A stretch of 64,000 nucleotides of DNA from Neisseria perflava (GTDB taxonomy: Bacteria > Pseudomonadota > Gammaproteobacteria > Burkholderiales > Neisseriaceae), in NCBI RefSeq assembly GCF_019334725.1, contig NZ_CP079818.1, forward strand, positions 124,001-188,000, given 5' to 3'. Below the pieces are notes generated by a model, which was not told where the DNA came from, searched no databases, and was given only the letters and a program-made list of their open reading frames with translations. Position numbers and translations under genes: made by a program. Each line of letters starts with the position of its first letter. Positions within the stretch are counted from its first letter, which is position 1. Below are positions 45,891-53,404 of the stretch, in pieces.

Positions 45891-46058
45891 TCATTGCCAA
45901 ACAACTGTGCGAACTTGGAACTTACATCCATCCTGAACGATATTCACACATAAATCACCATTACCTTTCATCAACAGATCAACCTGTTTAGATGCGGCTC
46001 TCATACTATGATAAGTACCAATAATGATTTGCTTAACGGGCTTGCGGATCTTTTTCAT
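45891..46058 (-). CDS. 55-residue conserved-looking small protein
   Basis: MKKIRKPVKQIIIGTYHSMR starts a 55-codon frame from ATG 46058, with a strong AAAGGAAG ribosome site 6 nt upstream and a terminator just after its TGA. Basic N-terminus, two cysteines in the C-terminal half. Unrecognised; the ribosome site and terminator make it a convincing gene. Confidence 0.7.
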   Translation of the reverse strand: MKKIRKPVKQIIIGTYHSMRAASKQVDLLMKGNGDLCVNIVQDGCKFQVRTVVWQ

Positions 46059-46088
46059 GTTACTTCCTTTCGCTTTTAGATGAAGTGA

Positions 46089-46118
46089 AGGTCGTCTGAA
46101 ACCATTTTCAGACGACCT
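46089..46118. repeat. inverted AG-muc-type uptake pair
   Basis: AGGTCGTCTGAA (46089-46100) faces TTCAGACGACCT (46107-46118), the dialect associated with N. mucosa, unlike the AG form of core genes. It forms a terminator-like hairpin. Confidence 0.8.
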
Positions 46119-46191
46119 TGAGAATAGGCGGGCATTTCTCTACCCGTGTTAAGATTGGATTACCACATCTTCTCTTTACACGAAACAAGAA

Positions 46192-46818
46192 ATGCCCATG
46201 AAAAACAATCAAAAAGAGTTATTTGAAAATATTACTATCAGTGTTGTTTATGGCTCGCTTTTGATAAAAAGTATGCCTCTATTTATTTTTTTATGCGTGA
46301 TATTTTCCGCTTGGCAGCTATGGGAAAACCATAGTGAAATCTCAATAAAATTTAAATGGACGTGGAAACTATTTGTTTCTTCAGCACTTGCATTATTTAT
46401 CGCCAAAATAATTTCGATCCATCATTTCAATCACAAATATGGGATCTATCCCGAATATCTTAACTATTCAATTTCTGTATGGACTATCATCACTGCTATT
46501 ACGTTTTTAACACTTCCAATCTTGTGGCATATACTCAAACTCATGATAGAGGGTAGAAATGCCCCGTTATTTAAATCTTTTAAAAAAGGTATCTATGCAA
46601 TAACACTCTTAATTATGTGGGGGCTTATTATCAAAGCATATGATAAAGCTACCGAGTATGATCGCTGGCCACTCATGTTGGATGCGTACAGCTATTCCGA
46701 CTGCAAAACAAGTCAAGGTAGTATTGCCATACGAAAAGATGATACAACGTGTTACCGATTCATACTTAGCTATCCACTCAAAATAGAGATGCAGGAATAT
46801 CCATCACCTAAACCATGA
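46192..46818 (+). CDS. hypothetical membrane protein
   Basis: 208 aa (or 206 from ATG 46198). Four membrane helices in the first 155 residues and a C-terminal extracytoplasmic part with two cysteines (SYSDCKTSQG, DDTTCYRF). Unrecognised. It is the only plus-strand gene in the left half of the element. Confidence 0.65.
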   Translation: MPMKNNQKELFENITISVVYGSLLIKSMPLFIFLCVIFSAWQLWENHSEISIKFKWTWKLFVSSALALFIAKIISIHHFNHKYGIYPEYLNYSISVWTIITAITFLTLPILWHILKLMIEGRNAPLFKSFKKGIYAITLLIMWGLIIKAYDKATEYDRWPLMLDAYSYSDCKTSQGSIAIRKDDTTCYRFILSYPLKIEMQEYPSPKP

Positions 46819-47016
46819 GGAGCAACCGTGGCATGAGCCGACATCCAAGGATAACCAAATAATCATTTCCGATATAATCCACACCTGAAATCCGATGGCT
46901 ATCGTTGTCAAAGCTGATTGCCTATCGTACTCTTTCCAGCCTCGGAATATATAGAATGAATGCAACAACGCCCATGTTAAAATTATAGACAGTCTGATTT
47001 TATTGCAGCAGTCCAC
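46804..47016 (-). CDS. doubtful small membrane ORF
   Basis: 70 aa from a GTG at 47016, with two hydrophobic helices (LSIILTWALLHSFYIF and GFQVWIISEMIIWL). It overlaps the end of the convergent gene by 15 bp and lacks a good ribosome site. It could be chance. Confidence 0.3.
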   Translation of the reverse strand: MDCCNKIRLSIILTWALLHSFYIFRGWKEYDRQSALTTIAIGFQVWIISEMIIWLSLDVGSCHGCSSWFR

Positions 47017-47568
47017 TTATCATTCATCTCCAGAAGATTATTGCAGGGCTTTCACCTGCTCCCCGACCTATTGCCGGTAGTCAGCCTTATCAGGACATCG
47101 CTCAAAACAGTAGGGTGTGATAAATACCATACTGCCGATTTTTACCCTCCCGCTACTGCTTACTGATTCACAGGCAAAGTGCTTGTACAGAACATCACAC
47201 ACGGACGGTTTCGGAACCGCTCAGTCTTTTTACTCCGAGCCACTGAGTTGCCCGCCACCCTATAATGTAGCCAGGCGGTAGAAAAAACTAATTTGGAATA
47301 TGTTTTAAGACAAATTTATCTTATAATGCGTTTTTTCGTCATTTGTCATAATGACACCATTGAACTATAATAAACTATCTGATTATTTCAGATGAACCCA
47401 AACGGAAACCCGCTTCTTGCACAAGCGGGCTTGGATTTGGATACATGTTTAAAGACGGGTAGCGCCGTCTGAACATTTGGGCATTTGCCCTACCGGACTT
47501 TTCCGATAAATACCCGCTCACGGCGGGGAATATAAAAATCAAAATGTACTTTGCAGCTTGTCCGCAGA
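47017..47568. other. non-coding, partly GC-rich and structured region
   Basis: No convincing ORF. Near 47201-47250 there are local hairpins (CGGTTTCGGAACCG; CTCAGT...ACTGAG), and at 47408-47430 an imperfect stem CCCGCTTCTTGCACAAGCGGG. It may be a remnant of an RNA-bearing element; I cannot identify it. Confidence 0.35.
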
Positions 47569-47796
47569 TTATCGCTGCTGCATCGGGATTACGTCCCGAT
47601 TAAAAAATACGTCCAACTTGCCGCCTGTTACCGGACCCCACTGGGCAACCCGGATGCGCGGCATTTTTTTTGGCAGGTCAGATGCTGCCTGCAACCGTTT
47701 GTCCGATTTACCCAAAGGCTCGATCACCTTTTTTACGCATGATGTTTCAGTCTTTTCAGGCCAAAACATCTCCGAAGGCCGGTTGCTTCGTTCCAA
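47569..47796 (-). CDS. small gene under a strong operator-controlled promoter
   Basis: 75 codons from a TTG at 47796 (or from an in-frame ATG at 47769). It ends IRVAQWGPVTGGKLDVFFNR then DVIPMQQR, which looks like real protein sequence. Unrecognised. No clear ribosome site is seen, but a near-consensus promoter with operator palindromes lies 36 bp upstream, so the region is surely transcribed. Confidence 0.45.
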   Translation of the reverse strand: MERSNRPSEMFWPEKTETSCVKKVIEPLGKSDKRLQAASDLPKKMPRIRVAQWGPVTGGKLDVFFNRDVIPMQQR

Positions 47797-47804
47797 ATAT
47801 TTAA

Positions 47805-47870
47805 AGATCTTTCTGCGTTATTTGCAGAATATATTTGTATTATAAGCAGATTATTTTCTGCGTCAAGTGC
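47805..47870 (-). promoter_or_regulatory. sigma-70 promoter overlapped by two palindromic operators
   Basis: On the minus strand: -35 TTGACG (plus 47861-47866), 16-bp spacer, -10 TATAAT (plus 47839-47844). The spacer contains the palindrome GCAGA-AAATAA-TCTGC and the start region contains TTCTGC-AAATAAC-GCAGAA. Both share the TCTGC/GCAGA arm and are likely binding sites of the repressor encoded at 48056. Confidence 0.75.
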
Positions 47871-47892
47871 AAATTTGCATTTTAATGAAAAT

Positions 47893-47926
47893 AAAAAGGC
47901 CGTCTGAAAATTCAGACGGCCTTTTT
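47893..47926. terminator. uptake-sequence hairpin
   Basis: AAAAGGCCGTCTGAA and TTCAGACGGCCTTTTT inverted with a 2-nt loop, beyond the repressor stop (48056, minus strand). Confidence 0.75.
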
Positions 47927-48055
47927 ATTAGGCAGTTGAAGATTATCCGTGAGCATTGGCCACTATTCCTGAATAACAGAGTGATTCATTCAAGAATAAC
48001 TTTGGATTTACAGAAACTCCTTGCAAATCATTATTCAGGTTGAAGATAGGTGTAA

Positions 48056-48688
48056 TTATTTTCTTCTATATTTTCGATGCTCAACCATGACCCCCAACGT
48101 TTTCAACTCAGAGTGGGAAGAATGGAAAATTTCAAAATCTTCATTTAATGGATATAACTCAAAAACTTTTTTTCCATCAATAATGCCACGGGCACGATAT
48201 TTCCTGAAAAAAATATCCTGAGCATTACTTGTTGCCAAAACAAAGTCTCCAGCTTCGGCTTGCAAAGTTGGGTCTAAGATAATCTTATCGCCTACCTGAA
48301 AATCCGGACTCATGCTTAAATCATTTATCTCGAATGAAAAAGATTGTGCTGAAATTATTTCTTCAGTTATCAACCATTCGTCGATTTTTAAAAATTCAAC
48401 ATGACTTTGGATTTTATCCCAATCTAATATTTGCTGCTTATTTAACAAAGGAATCCTATGATAGCCAGATGGAAGAGAAATATCCTTTGCTATATGAGAT
48501 GACATCAAGTCAACAGGGGAGCAGTTTAAGGCTTTAGCAATTACGCTTATCTTTTCAGTAGTCAAGGATTGTTGACCTCTTTCTATTCTTGAGAGGTTAC
48601 CAGTATCCGAACCAATTTCAAGAGCTAATTGCTCAAGAGTCATTTTTAATTCTTTTCGCCTAGCGCGAATGTTTTGTCCAATATCCAT
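48056..48688 (-). CDS. CI-type repressor (XRE HTH plus S24 peptidase-like domain)
   Basis: 210 aa. HTH at about 5-60 (LEQLALEIGSDTGNLSRIER), and a C-terminal LexA/CI fold with INDLSMSPDFQVGDKIILDP (Ser 125 as nucleophile position) and DIFFRKYRA where the general-base Lys would be. It likely holds the element quiet and may respond to DNA damage. It is divergent from the small HTH gene at 48801. Confidence 0.88.
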   Translation of the reverse strand: MDIGQNIRARRKELKMTLEQLALEIGSDTGNLSRIERGQQSLTTEKISVIAKALNCSPVDLMSSHIAKDISLPSGYHRIPLLNKQQILDWDKIQSHVEFLKIDEWLITEEIISAQSFSFEINDLSMSPDFQVGDKIILDPTLQAEAGDFVLATSNAQDIFFRKYRARGIIDGKKVFELYPLNEDFEIFHSSHSELKTLGVMVEHRKYRRK

Positions 48689-48699
48689 TCTTGCATTCT

Positions 48700-48775
48700 C
48701 TAATTCTGCGTGAAATACATCAAAGCTGTGAAAGCAGAATAGCCTTGTTATTTTTCTGCGTTTAACGCATAATAA
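48700..48775. promoter_or_regulatory. divergent control region with repressor-like operators
   Basis: TGCGTT-T-AACGCA (48757-48769) is a perfect 6+1+6 palindrome, preceded by TTTC as TTTCTGCGTT; a second TTCTGCGT lies near 48704. The TCTGCGT core recurs at the promoter near 47812 and 47857. Confidence 0.65.
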
Positions 48776-48800
48776 AAAAGTTTTTAGTAGGAATCAGATT

Positions 48801-49016
48801 ATGACTTCACCTTTAAAATTAGCTCGCCTAGGGCGAAAACTGACGTTGGAACAAGTTGCCGAATTGGTTGGCAGCGATAGTGGGAATATTTCCAGAATTG
48901 AAAGAGCGAAACAAATCCCGAATAGAGATTTGGCAGCAAAGCTGGTTGAGTTATTTAGAGAAGATGGACTCACGGAGGTTCATCTTTTTTATCCAGAACG
49001 GTTTGAAACCAAATAA
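48801..49016 (+). CDS. small XRE-family HTH protein (Cro-like)
   Basis: 71 aa. LTLEQVAELVGSDSGNISRI is a helix-turn-helix closely similar to that of the divergent repressor (EQLALEIGSDTGNLSRI), so the two probably share operators. AGGA precedes the start. The next gene begins 2 bp after its stop. Confidence 0.82.
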   Translation: MTSPLKLARLGRKLTLEQVAELVGSDSGNISRIERAKQIPNRDLAAKLVELFREDGLTEVHLFYPERFETK

Positions 49017-49018
49017 CA

Positions 49019-49780
49019 ATGCTCACAGCCGAAATCCGCCACCACATAACAACGGACTTCGTGGTTTACCGCGAGTTCGGGCTTTTGTGCGGCTCCAATA
49101 TTCAGGCAACGACATTATTGTCAGGGCTGTTTTGGTGGAGCGACGTGGCCGATAAAGAACCAAAACGTCAGGGTTGGTTTTATAAAACCGCTTCCCAGCT
49201 GTTCGATGAGTTCGGACTGACACGGCGTGGCTATGAAAAGGCAAGAAAATTCCTATCCAGCAAAGGCATTATCCAATGCCGACGTGCAGGTGTACACGGC
49301 AGGATGCACTGGCAGCTCAATAAAGAGCGTCTGTTAGAGTTATGCTATCTTGTCAAAGGTAAACCAGTGCCGCAATTCAACAGCCGTTACCATCTCGACA
49401 TCGACAATTTCCGTCTTGAAAAGTGGATCAATCTCGATCTTTGGAATGACTTCCTCAAAATGCGCGCCAAAAAAGGCAAGTCAGTCACAATTAAGCAGAA
49501 AAAGATCCTGCTCAACCAACTCAAAGACCTCAAAAATAAAAATTACGACTTGGAAGCTGCTATGCGAAAAGCCATTCTAAACGGCTGGACAGGCTTCTAC
49601 GCATCCGACCGATCGCCTATCCCCTCACAGCCGACACCTGAAGCAAAAGCCCTTAAGGTACTCGCGGAATATGAGGCACAAATCAAACAATCCGTTCATC
49701 CTCCAGATACAGACGGACAGCGGAATCCTGACAACCCTCATCGTCAAAATCTCCAAAATTACTATAAGAAAAAACAGTAA
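49019..49780 (+). CDS. putative replication protein with winged-helix N-terminus
   Basis: 253 aa. The first 110 residues resemble phage/plasmid replication (O-protein- or RepA-like) N-termini: FVVYREFGLLCGSNIQATTL and KTASQLFDEFGLTRRGYEKA. A basic centre with KIKQKKILLNQ-like helices and a C-terminal Pro-rich tail follow. It has no ribosome site of its own and is 2 bp from the HTH gene, so it is translationally coupled. The assignment is by resemblance and context. Confidence 0.6.
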   Translation: MLTAEIRHHITTDFVVYREFGLLCGSNIQATTLLSGLFWWSDVADKEPKRQGWFYKTASQLFDEFGLTRRGYEKARKFLSSKGIIQCRRAGVHGRMHWQLNKERLLELCYLVKGKPVPQFNSRYHLDIDNFRLEKWINLDLWNDFLKMRAKKGKSVTIKQKKILLNQLKDLKNKNYDLEAAMRKAILNGWTGFYASDRSPIPSQPTPEAKALKVLAEYEAQIKQSVHPPDTDGQRNPDNPHRQNLQNYYKKKQ

Positions 49781-49812
49781 CCATCATCAGGCTGTTGGCA
49801 CAGCCATGCCCC

Positions 49813-49837
49813 AAAGCTGCTCCGGCAGCTTTTTTTG
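49813..49837 (+). terminator. terminator after the replication gene
   Basis: AAAGCTGC-TCCG-GCAGCTTT followed by TTTTT. Confidence 0.85.
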
Positions 49838-50347
49838 CGCTTTTTGCCGGTAGATATGTCGCCTAAAAGGCTGTTTTGTCTGTTTCTCTCAACAATTTGA
49901 GATGTGATGGGCTGTTTTTCTGCTTCGTTTACCTATTTTTATCCGAATCAAATTTAAAGAATAAGTTTTAATGTTGAATATAAGTATATGAAAATATTAT
50001 GTTTGTACATAATGAGCAAAGAACTTTGGCTTTAGAGGACATAGCACTTTGTCCGTATAGGACGGCCTTTATACAAAGATCACCTTCACAGACCACTATC
50101 AAAAAATATTACAGGCTCGCGCCTGACTGTTTTTTGTGCAATTTATGATGGATGTAGATGGATATTGACGTTTGAGAGGATATAGACTCTTTTTGAGGGA
50201 GAGATATGTACAGGTTTTGTGGATAAATCGTTAGAAACATGTACAGGGCAGAACAGGAGGAATTTGTGTAGATTAACCTGTGAGGAAGCGCAGTTTTACC
50301 GCTGATACACCCGAAGATTTAGCATATTTGAAATTATTTTTTTGAGT
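49838..50347. other. non-coding region, possible origin area
   Basis: About 510 bp with no ORF. It contains GGACAT...TTGTCC pairings near 50036-50060 and GATGGATGTAGATGGATATTG (a short near-repeat near 50146). Nothing decisive. Confidence 0.35.
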
Positions 50348-50376
50348 AAAGGCCGTCTGAAAATTCAGACGGCTTT
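50348..50376 (-). terminator. uptake-sequence terminator after the 127-aa gene
   Basis: AAAGGCCGTCTGAA and TTCAGACGGCTTTTT inverted, directly before the stop codon region of the minus-strand gene at 50378. Confidence 0.7.
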
Positions 50377-50377
50377 T

Positions 50378-50761
50378 TCATTTGTAGTCCTTTGGATTAA
50401 TCGGATTTTGCCAATCAAATTTGTTCTTTCCGAAATTGGATTGAGCCAAAGTTTCTTTTGGCTTTTCAGGTTCAGAAACGGGGCTTTTTGAATTAGTTAA
50501 TTTATTATCATTTTGAGATTTTTCTACCTTCTTTTCAGCTCCTAAATTCATTTTTTGAAGCCGGGAACGGATGAATCGATTTAATGCCTGTTGGCTTACT
50601 CTTACATTTTTCTTTTCAGCCAAAAACTGCAATATTAGTTTTTCAGTAAACCCAAGCTGCTTCATTTTTAAAATTTCATCTTTATAAGGCTCCAGTACGG
50701 ATCGTTTCCCTGGACTCAATTTTTTTTCATACGATTTGATGAAATCTTCTAAATCACTCAT
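50378..50761 (-). CDS. putative DNA-binding partition or mobilisation protein
   Basis: 127 aa with start at ATG 50761 (MSDLEDFIKSYEKKLSPGKR), preceded by AGAGGTG. Residues about 20-75 look helical with an HTH-like segment (LGFTEKLILQFLAEKKNVRV); the C-terminal half is charged and disordered. Unrecognised by name. The phased ACAAC array lies directly upstream, so it is the obvious candidate for the protein that binds it, as StbA-type plasmid proteins bind repeats upstream of their own genes. Confidence 0.65.
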   Translation of the reverse strand: MSDLEDFIKSYEKKLSPGKRSVLEPYKDEILKMKQLGFTEKLILQFLAEKKNVRVSQQALNRFIRSRLQKMNLGAEKKVEKSQNDNKLTNSKSPVSEPEKPKETLAQSNFGKNKFDWQNPINPKDYK

Positions 50762-50772
50762 ACACACCTCTT

Positions 50773-51036
50773 ACAACATCAAAACAACATTAATACAACC
50801 TATTTTACAACCTATACAACACTTATACAACATTAATACAACCTATTACAATAATAAACAACTAAAAACAACATTTAAACAACATCTATACAACAAATAT
50901 ACAAACATATTTACAACATTAATACAACATTATTACAACAATAAAACAACATATACAACATTAAAACAACCACTGTACAACCTATTTACAACGTATATAC
51001 AACTAAACAACAACACATATACAACAATTAAACAAC
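50773..51036. repeat. helically phased ACAAC direct-repeat array
   Basis: About 26 copies of ACAAC (mostly TACAAC) on the plus strand. Start positions include 50773, 50784, 50795, 50807, 50816, 50827, 50838, 50858, 50868, 50879, 50890, 50913, 50924, 50935, 50946, 50955, 50966, 50977, 50988, 50999, 51021 and 51032; the usual step is 11 bp. The plus strand holds almost no G over 260 bp. The array abuts the ribosome site of the minus-strand gene at 50761. It is unlike a CRISPR and looks like a centromere, iteron or operator array. Confidence 0.85.
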
Positions 51037-51205
51037 AAATACCTCCTCTCCGCGCGTACTTCTTCTCTCAAAAAAGGATATTGGCTAAGTACCAATAAAT
51101 TTTAACTACAACGCAGGATAGGCAACGAGTGCCAAAAAACGCACTAAATGCGTTTTTCAATTCCGCCCAACAAGGCGGAAACGCCGCAAAGCGGCTGAAG
51201 GTTTG

Positions 51206-51434
51206 AACAACCATCGGGGGCATCTGCCGCCGTGTTGTTGGTTGATGTCTAAATTTCAAAGCGCAAAAAGTCCAGACCAAGACAAGTGTCTCTGCACGTC
51301 TTCCACCTTTTCCACCACGCCACAGAAGGCGCACCGGACAAAGATGAAAGCCGCACAAAGCCAGTCTGGACTTTTTGCGCTTTGAAATTTTTAACGACAT
51401 CACAACACGGCGGCAGATGCCCCCGATGGTTGTT
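51206..51434. repeat. 72-bp imperfect inverted repeat with 86-bp loop
   Basis: Left arm 51206-51277 begins AACAACCATCGGGGGCATC and ends AAAAAGTCCAGAC; right arm 51364-51434 is its reverse complement except for a short mismatch patch in the middle. The loop (51278-51363) has no ORF. Candidate plasmid origin, transfer origin or element end. Confidence 0.85.
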
Positions 51435-51469
51435 TATTTATGAATGAACATTTATGAAAGGACTATCAG

Positions 51470-51868
51470 ATGGGATTAGATATGTATGGCTATACCATGA
51501 AAGCCGAGTTTGTCGGCGACCGTCAAACCGATGTGAATGTGAGTGAAGATGAACGCGAAGAAGCAGCACTGAATCATTTTGCCTACTGGCGAAAATTTAA
51601 CCATCTTCATGGTTGGATGGAAAACTTATATCGTCAAAAAGGCGGAAAAGCTGAAGTCTTTAATTGCTGCACTGTTCGGCTAGAACTTGAAGATTTAGAC
51701 CGTCTGGAATCTGATTTAAATGAAGAAAAATTGGAATACACGCCGGGCTTTTTCTTTGGAGACGATGAGATATATCCCGAAGACATTACAGAAACTAAAA
51801 ACTTTATTGCAAATGCCCGTCTAGCAATAGCTACGGGACAAGCAGTGTTTTATGACAGTTGGTGGTAA
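51470..51868 (+). CDS. hypothetical plasmid-type protein
   Basis: 132 aa, acidic, with AAAGGAC before ATG 51470. Features: MGLDMYGYTMKAEF start, FAYWRKFNHLHGWMENLY, and FYDSWW end. I have seen this type on plasmids and integrative elements with no known function. Confidence 0.75.
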   Translation: MGLDMYGYTMKAEFVGDRQTDVNVSEDEREEAALNHFAYWRKFNHLHGWMENLYRQKGGKAEVFNCCTVRLELEDLDRLESDLNEEKLEYTPGFFFGDDEIYPEDITETKNFIANARLAIATGQAVFYDSWW

Positions 51869-51921
51869 TGGTACACGGTTTCAGGCGGTAAAGGCCGTCT
51901 GAAACCATAGGGAGCAAGAAG

Positions 51922-52710
51922 ATGGACAACACTGTTAAAGAGCTGAAAAAACGTATTTATTCGTTTGGTGCTGCATACAAACCCTCTGATGTTTTTCGTG
52001 ATTTCGTAGAGCTGGCAGCCCTTGCGATTTTTAATAGTTATATGCGGGATGATGATTGGGAAATACGCGAGGAACGATACCATACTATCCGCCGAGAATA
52101 TAAAGAAGAGGCTTTTAAAATCTTTCCTGAGCTGTTGGGCGTTTTGGCTTCGGGCTGCATTAGAGCGGTGAACGTCGGAAGCTACGAAGATTTTTTGGGT
52201 GAGCTTTATATGGACTTGGGAGCGTCGAACGAGCGTAACGGACAGTTTTTTACGCCAATGTCTATATCAAGAGTGATGGCAAAACTGGCGGGAATTGACA
52301 CGGTGGAGAAGCTGGAGAATAAAAGATTTGTTTCTTTACTTGAGCCATGTTGTGGCAGTGGTGCGAATCTGCTTGCTTTCGCCGAACATATCGCCGATAG
52401 CGGAAAAATTCCAAGCTTACATATGGCAGCGGTTGCGGTAGATATTGATGTTTTATGTGTGTGGATGTGTTTTGTGCAATGTCATTTTTACGGTATCCCC
52501 GCAAAAATCATACATGGAGACAGTATAAAAAACGAATTTCATACGGCATGGCGGACGGTGCATTGGTTGCGTGGCGGTTTTGAAGACTATATGAAAGCCG
52601 AAATTGAAGCCGACAAAAAAGCCGCTTTCGACGCAAAACAGCACAGCCAAGACGAAACGAAGATAACCGCCCCTTTGTTGACTTTGGAAGAACAGTTGGT
52701 CTTGTTTTAA
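51922..52710 (+). CDS. N6-adenine methyltransferase-like protein, catalytic motif not seen
   Basis: 262 aa. HsdM-like features are present: ERNGQFFTPMSISRVMAKL and SAM motif I LLEPCCGSGANLL near residue 135, then AVDIDVLCVWMC and IIHGDSI. The catalytic NPP(Y/F) normally expected after this point is absent; the sequence reads NEFHTAWRTVHW. It may bind SAM or DNA without methylating, or be an anti-restriction type protein. Followed closely by a 102-aa gene. Confidence 0.75.
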   Translation: MDNTVKELKKRIYSFGAAYKPSDVFRDFVELAALAIFNSYMRDDDWEIREERYHTIRREYKEEAFKIFPELLGVLASGCIRAVNVGSYEDFLGELYMDLGASNERNGQFFTPMSISRVMAKLAGIDTVEKLENKRFVSLLEPCCGSGANLLAFAEHIADSGKIPSLHMAAVAVDIDVLCVWMCFVQCHFYGIPAKIIHGDSIKNEFHTAWRTVHWLRGGFEDYMKAEIEADKKAAFDAKQHSQDETKITAPLLTLEEQLVLF

Positions 52711-52727
52711 GGAAAGGAAGAAGCGTG

Positions 52728-53036
52728 ATGATTCAAGATGTGAAAAAAGTGGATTATGACAAAATGTTTTCTGAATGCCTAAAAAGTAAAATTCCAACTG
52801 AAACGAGGCTGGATACCGAAGCCCTAATTAATCTATTAATGTTGGAAAATGTTTCTGAAATTGAAGTGAGCATTAGAAAAGGTTGTATAAGAGCAACACA
52901 TTTTATAGGTTCTGACAAAAAATATATCTATGACACAGGTATTGATGATGAAGAAATTCAATGGGAAATTGAAGATTTCAAGGCTATTTATCCGCATACA
53001 TGGTGGACGGTAGAGCAGGTTATTTACAATGACTAA
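52728..53036 (+). CDS. hypothetical protein
   Basis: 102 aa with start at ATG 52728 or GTG 52725, preceded by GGAAG. Acidic, unrecognised, with C-terminal PHTWWTVEQVIYND. It is probably cotranscribed with the methyltransferase-like gene, 17 bp upstream. Confidence 0.65.
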   Translation: MIQDVKKVDYDKMFSECLKSKIPTETRLDTEALINLLMLENVSEIEVSIRKGCIRATHFIGSDKKYIYDTGIDDEEIQWEIEDFKAIYPHTWWTVEQVIYND

Positions 53037-53043
53037 GATATAA

Positions 53044-53075
53044 AGGTTGTCTGAAACGGCGATTTCAGACGACCT
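53044..53075 (+). terminator. terminator made of AG-muc-type uptake sequences
   Basis: AGGTTGTCTGAA (one base off) and TTCAGACGACCT form a hairpin 8 bp after the upstream stop codon, followed by TTATA. Confidence 0.75.
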
Positions 53076-53108
53076 TTATATGCTGAAGGGAAATTAACGG
53101 AAAGAAAC

Positions 53109-53263
53109 GCCCGCCGCAGCCCCGTTACCGCCTCTCAAGGTTCGGCAGAAACGTCCCCACGCCCCCAAGAGAAAAACAGACTTAGGCAACTTTTCCGGCA
53201 CCTTCGGCAGCCTGCAAAATTGCCATGCCTATTTTTCTCTTGCCCCCTACGGCGGGCTTTTTT
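53109..53263 (+). ncRNA. candidate structured RNA with nested stems and terminal T run
   Basis: Outer stem GCCCGCCG (53109-53116) with CGGCGGGC (53250-53257), followed by six T. Inner stem CAAGAGAAAAA (53166-53176) with TTTTTCTCTTG (53232-53242), continued after a 6-nt bulge by TAGGCA (53183-53188) with TGCCTA (53226-53231). No ORF fits. The nested perfect pairing and terminator-like end suggest a discrete transcript of about 155 nt; its family is unknown. Confidence 0.5.
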
Positions 53264-53404
53264 ATTTATGAAAAATTAGTACTATTCAATCTAGTAGCTG
53301 ACAGCTCTTAAAACTGGAGCTATTTAGACAAAATATCTGCCTTTGTCGATTTTGATCGGTGTTTAACGTGGGCTGGGATGAAAAATAACACATAAGGAAA
53401 ACTA

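Larger units (their letters stand above)
42349..53263. mobile_element. integrated plasmid-like / mobilisable element at tRNA-Lys
   Basis: Starts with an integrase next to tRNA-Lys and contains an excisionase, IncP-like TraL/TraM/TrbM remnants, repressor and HTH control genes, a putative replication gene, an iteron-like array and a large inverted repeat. The right limit is my estimate, placed after the structured RNA near 53263; no second copy of the tRNA 3' end was found by eye. Confidence 0.65.

Noticed and set aside
47040..47290. Group II intron remnant
   Set aside because: Some hairpins look intron-like but neither the 5' GTGCG start nor a domain V core could be found.
50773..51036. CRISPR array
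   Set aside because: The unit is 5-6 bp at 11-bp steps with no constant 24-40 bp repeat or unique spacers, and no cas gene is near.
53109..53263. Known housekeeping RNA (6S, 4.5S, tmRNA, RNase P)
   Set aside because: None of their conserved cores is visible in the segment.
42349..53300. Second attachment site (copy of the tRNA-Lys 3' end)
   Set aside because: I scanned for the T-arm and acceptor sequence to the right and found no copy, so no attR is reported.
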